Below are positions 1 through 4,842 of a stretch of 6,565 nucleotides of DNA, one piece after another; the stretch's first letter is position 1, and every line of letters starts with the position of its first letter. Source of the stretch: Acidobacteriaceae bacterium (GTDB taxonomy: Bacteria > Acidobacteriota > Terriglobia > Terriglobales > Acidobacteriaceae); the NCBI GenBank assembly GCA_025462805.1, contig JAOAPJ010000165.1, positions 1 through 6,565 on the forward strand, read 5' to 3'. The translations under genes and the position numbers were made by a program. The notes beneath the pieces were generated by a model, which worked only from the letters and a program-made list of their open reading frames with translations, searched no databases and was not told the DNA's origin.

Positions 1-638
1 AGATTCGCGGCATCACGCAGATCCCGGTGAACGAGAAGAAGGGCCTCACCTTCGCCCGCGGACTGCGCTCCATCCTGCGCCACGATCCGGACAAGATCCT
101 GGTCGGTGAGATCCGCGATCAGGAGACCGCGCAGATTGCCATCAACTCGGCATTGACCGGGCACCTCGTCTTCACTACCGTGCACGCCAACAACGTGCTC
201 GATGTGCTGGGCCGCTTCCTCAACATGGGTGTGGAGGCCTACAACTTCGTCTCCGCGCTGAACTGCATCCTGGCTCAGCGGCTGGTGCGCACCATCTGCG
301 AGTTCTGCAGCCGCCCGGTGCGCGTCAGCGACGAACTGCTTGACCAGAGTGCGCTCGATCCGGCAGAGTGGCGCAACTTCACCTTCCGCGAGGGCGCCGG
401 CTGCATCGAGTGCGGCGGCACCGGCTTCCGGGGACGTACCGCCATCCACGAACTGCTCGACCTGAACGACACGATTCGCGAGCTGATCCTCGAGAAGCGT
501 CCCACCTCGGAGATCCGCCGCGCGGCCCAGGCCATGGGGATGAAGTTTCTCCGTGAATCCGCACTGGAGCGCGTGCGGGACGGCCTGACCACGCTCACCG
601 AGGTCAACAAGGTAACGTTCATCGAGACGGGGCGATAA
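1..638 (+). CDS. GspE/PilB family secretion/pilus assembly ATPase (C-terminal part, 5' end outside window)
   Basis: This is the C-terminal portion of a type II secretion / type IV pilus assembly ATPase. It is a cytoplasmic hexameric motor that hydrolyses ATP to drive (pseudo)pilin extraction at the inner membrane. The frame is already open at base 3, so the N-terminal domains and Walker A lie upstream. Visible in order: the Asp-box-like region ending in the Walker B stretch KILVGEIRD (about 93-119), the His box with TGHLVFTTVHANN (156-194), and the sequence AQRLVRTICEFC. A zinc-binding tetracysteine motif follows, with CxxC at 297-308 and a second CxxC at 402-413, separated by 31 residues. 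This motif is typical of GspE and PilB and is absent from the PilT retraction ATPases. The C-terminus (EVNKVTF) is like that of GspE. The next gene starts 38 bp downstream and is the first of a PilM-N-O set, so this ATPase heads or sits within that operon. GspE and PilB cannot be told apart from the C-terminus alone. Confidence 0.95.
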   Translation, partial: IRGITQIPVNEKKGLTFARGLRSILRHDPDKILVGEIRDQETAQIAINSALTGHLVFTTVHANNVLDVLGRFLNMGVEAYNFVSALNCILAQRLVRTICEFCSRPVRVSDELLDQSALDPAEWRNFTFREGAGCIECGGTGFRGRTAIHELLDLNDTIRELILEKRPTSEIRRAAQAMGMKFLRESALERVRDGLTTLTEVNKVTFIETGR

Positions 639-676
639 TCGGAGTCAACGCAAGACCAGACTATGAGCGCCAAAGC

Positions 677-1612
677 ATGAGCATTGTCCGCCGCATCTTC
701 CCTTCCGACATCGACGCGCTGCGCCCGCGGCTTGCCTGCGAGATCACGCCTGCGGGCGTGCTGGCAGCGCGGCCTGGCTCGGTCGCGGAGCACGGCCTGG
801 CTCAGGATGTGATGACGGAGTTCGTCCCCTTGCGCCTGGGCGTGCTGTCTCCCGGCCTGAAGGCCCCTGCGATGACCGATCGCGCCGCGATCTCGGCCGC
901 AATCAAGGCTGCTCTGGACAGCGTCGCTGAACGAGACAAGAAGGTCACCGTGATCGTGCCGGACGCCTCCGTGCGCGTGCTGTTGCTGGACTTCGACAGC
1001 TTGCCGGCGAAGCAGGTGGATATTCTGCCGATCCTGCGCTTCCGGCTGCGCAAGCTGGTGCAGTTCGATGTGGACGAAGCCGCCATCACGTGGCAGGTGC
1101 TGCCCAAGTCCGCAACAGACACGTTGGTCCATACTGTCGTCGCGGTCATGCCGGCGGCGGTGCGCGGCGAATATGAGGATGCCGTGCGCGAGGCAGGCTA
1201 TGAGCCGGGCGTGGTGCTCTCCAGCTCCCTGGCCGCGCTGGCCGCCGTCTCGGGTGACGACCCCGCGCTGCTGGTCAATCGAAATGCCAACGCCATCACG
1301 ACGGCGATCGTTCGCGGGCCGCAGCTTCTGCTGTTCCGCACCATCGACCTGGGCGAGCCCGGCCTTCACGTAGCCCCTGCCGACGTCGCCCCGGAGCTGC
1401 AGCAGACCGTGTCGGTCGCCATGGCCTACTACGAAGACACCCTGGCTTCGCAGCCCGAGACCATCTACGCCGTGGGTCCCGGCGGCGCGGCCGAGCTCGA
1501 GCGCCTGCTCGCTCTCCCCGGGCTGCGCGTGCGTGACCTCATCCCATCCCGTGAGCGCTCTGGCGCCACAACCGGTATGCTGGCGCCGGTGGTAGGAGCG
1601 CTCGCCAGCTAA
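677..1612 (+). CDS. PilM/GspL-cytoplasmic-like actin-fold protein of the assembly platform
   Basis: This 311-residue cytoplasmic protein has no transmembrane segment or signal peptide. Its position, directly after the ATPase and before PilN- and PilO-like genes, is where PilM (or the cytoplasmic half of GspL) is expected. PilM links the ATPase to the N-terminus of PilN. Actin-fold signatures are recognisable but degenerate. An N-terminal strand-turn (LACEITPAGVLAARP, residues 19-33) replaces the usual D-I-G-S phosphate loop. KVTVIVPDASVRVLLLDFDSLP (about 89-110) and LRFRLRKLVQFDVDEAAITW resemble the PilM region LP..E....I..E....P. A second phosphate-loop equivalent (ALLVNRNANAITTAIVRG) has Asn where Asp is normal, and AVGPGGAAELERLLA near the C-terminus matches the adenosine-binding glycine turn. 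The ATG at 677 is the only usable start in its frame back to the previous stop, but no convincing Shine-Dalgarno precedes it. The stop is 1 bp before the pilN-like ATG. Assignment to PilM rests on context plus weak motifs. Confidence 0.8.
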   Translation: MSIVRRIFPSDIDALRPRLACEITPAGVLAARPGSVAEHGLAQDVMTEFVPLRLGVLSPGLKAPAMTDRAAISAAIKAALDSVAERDKKVTVIVPDASVRVLLLDFDSLPAKQVDILPILRFRLRKLVQFDVDEAAITWQVLPKSATDTLVHTVVAVMPAAVRGEYEDAVREAGYEPGVVLSSSLAALAAVSGDDPALLVNRNANAITTAIVRGPQLLLFRTIDLGEPGLHVAPADVAPELQQTVSVAMAYYEDTLASQPETIYAVGPGGAAELERLLALPGLRVRDLIPSRERSGATTGMLAPVVGALAS

Positions 1613-1613
1613 T

Positions 1614-2321
1614 ATGCGCCTCACACTCAATCTCGCATCGCGTGCCTATGTCGAGCTCCGCCCGCTCTACCAGCGGCTGCGTGTACTCGCTCTCCTGCTG
1701 CTGGTTACGGCAGCGCTCTTCTGGTGGGTCCTGCGCGCGGAGAAGACCAGAGCCACCGACGCCGCAGCCCGGGCCACGTCCTTGCAGACCTCGATCAGCG
1801 ACGCCCGCATGGAGCGGCAGCAGTCCGAGGAGGCCATGCGGCAGCCGGAGAACGCTGCCGTGCTGACGCGGGCCCAGTTCCTCAACAATCTGTACCTGCG
1901 CAAGTCGTTCTCCTGGACGGCGGTCATGATGGACCTGGAGCGGGTGCTGCCCGCCGGAGTGCAGGTGCTGAACATCGACCCCGTGGTAGGCAAGGACGGA
2001 ACGGTCACCATCCGCATGCGCGTGGCCGGGCCCCGCGAGCGCGCCGTGACGCTGGTACGCAACCTCGAAGGCTCGCGGCGGTTCCGCGCGCCGCGTATCG
2101 TAGGCGAGACCTCGCAGACTCAGACCGGCCCGAACGCCAACCTGCAACCAGCGTCCGGCAACAACTCCGTCAACTTTGACGTGCTGGCCGACTACAATCC
2201 GTTGCCCCCGCGTGACACCAAGAGCATCGAACGAGAAGGCGCCGACGCCACAGCAGCGCCGCCCAAGCCACATCACGTCGGGCGCACACAGAAGCCCGAG
2301 CCTGACCGGAAGACGCCATGA
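1614..2321 (+). CDS. PilN-like inner-membrane assembly platform protein
   Basis: This is a 235-residue bitopic inner-membrane protein of the PilN / GspL-C-terminal type. The short cytoplasmic N-terminus LTLNLASRAY (residues 3-12) is a variant of the PilN N-terminal peptide (INLLP.. or NLASRPF in relatives), which is the part that docks into PilM. One transmembrane helix follows (about 24-40), then a coiled-coil stretch rich in Ala, Arg and Glu (about 41-80). After it comes a periplasmic ferredoxin-like domain (about 88-200; FLNNLYLRKSFSWTAVMMDLERVLPAGVQVLNI, then VTIRMRVAG). After VNFDVLADYNPLPP there is a 35-residue charged, Pro/His-containing tail (about 201-235). The gene starts 1 bp after the PilM-like stop; an AGGAG at 1594-1598 lies rather far (15 nt) upstream, so coupling is likely. 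Its stop overlaps the next start as ATGA. PilN dimerises with PilO, so adjacency supports the call. Confidence 0.88.
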   Translation: MRLTLNLASRAYVELRPLYQRLRVLALLLLVTAALFWWVLRAEKTRATDAAARATSLQTSISDARMERQQSEEAMRQPENAAVLTRAQFLNNLYLRKSFSWTAVMMDLERVLPAGVQVLNIDPVVGKDGTVTIRMRVAGPRERAVTLVRNLEGSRRFRAPRIVGETSQTQTGPNANLQPASGNNSVNFDVLADYNPLPPRDTKSIEREGADATAAPPKPHHVGRTQKPEPDRKTP

Positions 2322-2941
2322 AGGTGACTCGCTCCGGAATCCTGAGTGTGCTGAACCTGCACGTTGCGGCAGTGGGGCTGCTCGCCGTGGTGAACCTGGT
2401 GCTCCTCGTACAGCTTTTGCTGGCGTGGAACACGCTCCGCGCCGACCGGCCGGAGCAGTTGGCCGTTCAGCAGACAGAGCTGCGCACTGCGCAACTGCAG
2501 GCCATGCCGCTGCGCAATCTTCCGCAGAGGGTCAAAGAGTCACAGGAGGGTGCCGGCCGTTTCTTTGACTCGCGTGTCGCGGGAGCAGACTCTGCCATGC
2601 TCACCGAGCTGGGCGAGATTGCACAGAAGGCAAACGTCCGTCTTGGCCGCGTGCAGTACGCATTAGCCCCGGCGCTCAAAGACACCTCCGAGGTACGCAT
2701 CGATGCCAGCGTGAGCGGCGACTACACGTCGATCATGCGCTTCATCAACGGTCTGGAACGCGACAAGATGTTCTTCGTCATCAACGGACTCACGCTGACC
2801 GGGCAGCAGGGCGGCCTGGTGAACCTGCGGTTACGCGTCACCACTTACCTGCACGGAAGCGATGCAGATCGCCTGCAGCCGGCTGGCGGCAGCAGCGACC
2901 AAGGGTCGAGCAACCCCGCCGGCCAGAGCGGAGGCGAGTAG
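2318..2941 (+). CDS. PilO-like (GspM-like) inner-membrane assembly platform protein
   Basis: This is a 207-residue bitopic membrane protein. It has a short cytoplasmic N-terminus, one strongly hydrophobic helix (about 14-37, rich in Leu and Val) and a short coiled-coil linker (about 38-60). A periplasmic ferredoxin-like domain follows (about 88-185), whose signature SGDYTSIMRFINGLERDKMFFVINGLTL matches the PilO pattern 'G-Y..l..Fl..le......i..l.l', followed by the final strand VNLRLRVTTYL. The last 20 or so residues are a Ser/Gly/Gln-rich disordered tail. PilO heterodimerises with PilN and connects to PilP/GspC in the periplasm. The start overlaps the pilN-like stop (ATGA), with GGAAGA at 2308-2313 as a plausible ribosome binding site, indicating coupled, stoichiometric expression. 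A GspM assignment is an equivalent alternative name in a type II system. Confidence 0.88.
   Translation: MKVTRSGILSVLNLHVAAVGLLAVVNLVLLVQLLLAWNTLRADRPEQLAVQQTELRTAQLQAMPLRNLPQRVKESQEGAGRFFDSRVAGADSAMLTELGEIAQKANVRLGRVQYALAPALKDTSEVRIDASVSGDYTSIMRFINGLERDKMFFVINGLTLTGQQGGLVNLRLRVTTYLHGSDADRLQPAGGSSDQGSSNPAGQSGGE
2930..2934 (+). promoter_or_regulatory. Ribosome binding site for the GspC/PilP-like gene
   Basis: A perfect GGAGG lies inside the last codons of the PilO-like gene, 9 nt before the ATG at 2944. It is the best Shine-Dalgarno in the secretion operon and fixes that start. Confidence 0.7.
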
Positions 2942-2943
2942 CC

Positions 2944-3585
2944 ATGGCCCTCAAGCTGGGTACAGAAAGCAAGCCGAAGTTCTTCGCCGCAGTTGGCCTG
3001 GGGCTGGCCGTCCTGGTCCTTGCAGTGTTCCAACTCCGTCCGTACTTCGGCGGGGCGAGCCCGGCACCCGCTCCGGCGGCGCATGTGACCTCCGCACCGC
3101 GACCCGCTGCTTCGGCATCGGCAAGCTCAGCGCCCGCGGGTGGCTCGGCGAACGAGGCCGCCTACCCACACCAGGCAGTCCAGGTCGCCAGCTCGTCGGC
3201 GCTCGATCCTGCACTTCATCCCGAGGTGATGGCGCAGGCGGAGCGCACCACCTACAGCGGGAATGGACGCAACATCTTTTCGCCGGACTCGGCCGCTCCG
3301 CCGTCGACCATTCCCAAGCCGGTTGCTGCGATCCGGCCATCCGAACCTGCGGCCCCCATCGGGCCGCCACCACCACCCCCAGTCGACCTGAAGTTCTACG
3401 GCTACTCGGCTCCGCACGATGGCCAACGCCAGATATTTCTACTTCATGGAGACGACATCTTCCTGGCCCACGAGGGAGATGTCGTCGACCGCCGCTACCG
3501 TGTCGTCTCGATCAAGCCGCTCTCGGTCGAGATTGAAGACATCCCGTATCACAACACGCAGAGCGTGCCGCTCTCGCAGAATTAG
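2944..3585 (+). CDS. GspC/PilP-like periplasmic connector with transmembrane anchor
   Basis: This is a 213-residue protein that would link the inner-membrane platform to an outer-membrane secretin. It has a single N-terminal transmembrane helix (about residues 13-31, after a Lys-containing cytoplasmic N-terminus), then a long Ala/Pro/Ser linker (about 37-95). The motif YSGNGRNIF follows (104-112), recalling the '(G)R(N/D)PF/IF' motif before the homology region of GspC and PilP. Next come a run of six prolines (141-146) and a C-terminal beta-rich domain (147-210), with strands VDLKFYGYS, QIFLLHGDDIFLAHEGD, RYRVVSIKPLSVEIED and an ending QSVPL. That domain has the layout of the GspC homology region / PilP domain. 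There is no lipobox and no cysteine at all, so it is anchored like GspC rather than lipidated like classical PilP. It begins 2 bp after the PilO-like stop with a good GGAGG. The secretin it would contact is not in the window. Confidence 0.82.
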   Translation: MALKLGTESKPKFFAAVGLGLAVLVLAVFQLRPYFGGASPAPAPAAHVTSAPRPAASASASSAPAGGSANEAAYPHQAVQVASSSALDPALHPEVMAQAERTTYSGNGRNIFSPDSAAPPSTIPKPVAAIRPSEPAAPIGPPPPPPVDLKFYGYSAPHDGQRQIFLLHGDDIFLAHEGDVVDRRYRVVSIKPLSVEIEDIPYHNTQSVPLSQN

Positions 3586-3591
3586 CTCCCG

Positions 3592-4821
3592 ATGTTGTTA
3601 CACATCCACACACCGGCAACGAAGGCGATCCAGCGTAGCCGCGCGACCGCGCACCCAACCGATGAACACGGAGAAGAAGGCTATCTGCTCCTGACCGTGC
3701 TCGTGATGGTCTTCCTGATGCTGCTGTTCCTCTCGGTTGCCGCGCCGCGCGTAGCCAAAGAGATCCAGAGGGACAAAGAACAAGAGACCGTGCAGCGCGG
3801 CCTGCAATACCAGCGCGCCATCCGGCTCTACTACAAGAAATTCGGCAACTATCCCACGGATATCAAGCAGCTCGAGAACACCAATGAGATTCGCTTCCTG
3901 CGCAAACGCTATACCGATCCGATGACCGGCAAGGACGACTGGCGCATCATCCACCTGGGCGAGGCGAAGGTGCCGCCGATGGGCCTCTTCGGCCAGCCAC
4001 TCCAGACCGGCACCAGCAGTCAGTCCACCGGCCTCCAGACAGGCGTCCAGGGCTCCAGCGGCACGAACACCGGCAGCACCGGCACTGCCAGCGGCTCGAC
4101 CGGCGACTCGAGCAACTCAACCGGCGGAACAACCAGCAACTCGGGATCGAGCAGCACCTTCGGACCCTCCAGCAATTCTGGATCAGGGAGCACCTTCGGG
4201 CCCTCAAGCTCTGGAAGCAGTACTGGCGGCTTCAATCCCGGCTCGGGCAGCAGCTTCGGCCCTGGAAGCCCTGGAAGCAATACGGGCGGCTTCAATCCTG
4301 GATCGAACAACGGCACCGGTTCCTCTGGTCCGGGCTCCTCAGGTCCCGGCTCCTCTGGTCCGGGCTCCTCGGGCGGCATCTTCGGCTCAGGGACCGGCAA
4401 CAGCAGCATCGGTGGCGGCCCGATCGTCGGCGTCGGCATCCCTGTGCAGAAACCGTCGCTGATCGAGTACCACAAGCAGAAGAAATACTCGCAGTGGGAA
4501 TTCGTCTACGACCCGCAGCTGGAGGCGCTGGCCGGTGGCGGCGGAGTCCTCAACGGCGGCAATACGAACGGTACAAACGGCACCAATGCCCCCGGCACAG
4601 CGAACAACCCCAACGGCGGGATCAATCCCGGCGGCAATGGCTCTAACTCCGGCAACAATCCTGTGTTTGGCGGCAACTCTGGCGGATCCAACTCCGGTTC
4701 CAGCGGCAACTCCGGCGCGAACGGCAATTCGGGGTCGAACGGTAATTCCAACCCAGGCAGCAGCCCGGGCTCGGGTTCGGACGGCACCACCAATCAGAAC
4801 CCTCCGCCGCAGCCGCAGTAG
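3592..4821 (+). CDS. Pseudopilin-like (GspG-related) protein with Gly/Ser-rich insert and Gly/Asn-rich tail
   Basis: This is a 409-residue protein with a type IV pilin-like N-terminus. A leader of about 30 residues ends in EEG, followed by YLLLTVLVMVFLMLLFLSVA, so a prepilin peptidase cut after Gly30 is likely. The mature +5 position is Thr35, not the near-universal Glu. A conserved amphipathic helix and loop follow (APRVAKEIQRDKE, then LQYQRAIRLYYKKFGNYP, residues 51-88), as in GspG-type pseudopilins (RAI.LY....G.YP). RKRYTDPMTGKDDW (104-117) and GEAKVPPMGLFGQ (123-135) continue the core. Residues about 139-270 are a Gly/Ser/Thr/Asn low-complexity block with DNA repeats. The core resumes with GPIVGVG...SLIEYHKQKKYSQWEFVYDP (about 275-308). 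A second low-complexity tail (315-409) ends in NQNPPPQPQ. The ATG at 3592 lacks a Shine-Dalgarno, but no later in-frame start precedes the signal. It is the last gene of the operon. It could be a tip or minor pseudopilin or a surface-exposed subunit; the function is inferred. Confidence 0.82.
   Translation: MLLHIHTPATKAIQRSRATAHPTDEHGEEGYLLLTVLVMVFLMLLFLSVAAPRVAKEIQRDKEQETVQRGLQYQRAIRLYYKKFGNYPTDIKQLENTNEIRFLRKRYTDPMTGKDDWRIIHLGEAKVPPMGLFGQPLQTGTSSQSTGLQTGVQGSSGTNTGSTGTASGSTGDSSNSTGGTTSNSGSSSTFGPSSNSGSGSTFGPSSSGSSTGGFNPGSGSSFGPGSPGSNTGGFNPGSNNGTGSSGPGSSGPGSSGPGSSGGIFGSGTGNSSIGGGPIVGVGIPVQKPSLIEYHKQKKYSQWEFVYDPQLEALAGGGGVLNGGNTNGTNGTNAPGTANNPNGGINPGGNGSNSGNNPVFGGNSGGSNSGSSGNSGANGNSGSNGNSNPGSSPGSGSDGTTNQNPPPQPQ
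4213..4305 (+). repeat. Two 33-bp imperfect direct repeats, 60 bp apart
   Basis: Copies at 4213-4245 and 4273-4305 match at 29 of 33 positions. They encode GSSTGGFNPGS and GSNTGGFNPGS, so the period is 20 codons. The divergence includes both silent and replacement changes, indicating an older duplication kept in frame. Confidence 0.85.
4327..4371 (+). repeat. Three tandem 15-bp units encoding GPGSS
   Basis: Three head-to-tail units at 4327-4341, 4342-4356 and 4357-4371 differ only at third codon positions (ccg/ccc and tca/tct/tcg). The unit is a multiple of three, so copy-number changes would keep the frame and merely lengthen or shorten the loop. Confidence 0.9.
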
Positions 4822-4842
4822 CCTAGTGACCCTCCGCTGCGG
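4813..4842. other. Short inverted repeat over the convergent gene junction
   Basis: CCGCAG at 4813-4818 and CTGCGG at 4837-4842 are reverse complements flanking both stop codons, with an 18-nt loop. A second small palindrome, CTGCG-gga-CGCAG, sits at 4837-4849. Neither is followed by a T-run on either strand, so this is not a convincing intrinsic terminator. It is simply the only fold-back candidate where two operons converge. Confidence 0.2.

Larger units (their letters stand above)
4006..4401 (+). repeat. Low-complexity Gly/Ser/Thr/Asn coding block
   Basis: This in-frame stretch of about 132 codons is almost entirely Gly, Ser, Thr, Asn and Pro with occasional Phe, and lies within the pseudopilin-like gene. 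The recurring words are STFGPSS, GGFNPGS and GPGSS. It separates two conserved parts of the protein and probably forms a flexible, extracytoplasmic disordered loop. The boundaries are approximate. Confidence 0.8.

Noticed and set aside
275..1630. Open reading frame of 451 codons on the minus strand, antisense to the ATPase and PilM-like genes
   Set aside because: It is fully antisense to two recognisable genes. Its product is Arg/His/Gln-rich with no domain signature, as expected for a mirror frame in GC-rich coding DNA.
1539..2276. Minus-strand open frame of 245 codons opposite the PilN-like gene
   Set aside because: It lacks recognisable motifs and lies antisense to a gene with clear transmembrane, coiled-coil and PilN motifs.
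2862..3536. Plus-strand open frame of 224 codons overlapping the PilO-like and GspC-like genes
   Set aside because: It is an alternative frame of real genes. Its composition is Arg/Pro/Ser-rich and it has no ribosome binding site or domain.
4153..4371. Repeats considered as a CRISPR-like or mobile-element array
   Set aside because: The units are in frame, contiguous or irregularly spaced, of multiple-of-three length, and encode Gly/Ser peptides. There are no unique spacers of constant length, no terminal inverted repeats and no transposase.
4020..4475. Minus-strand open frame encoding a PGPEEPGPEEP-type repetitive protein
   Set aside because: The repeats are the mirror image of the GPGSS and related repeats of the plus-strand pseudopilin gene, whose flanking sequence is clearly conserved protein. 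There is no independent support for translation.
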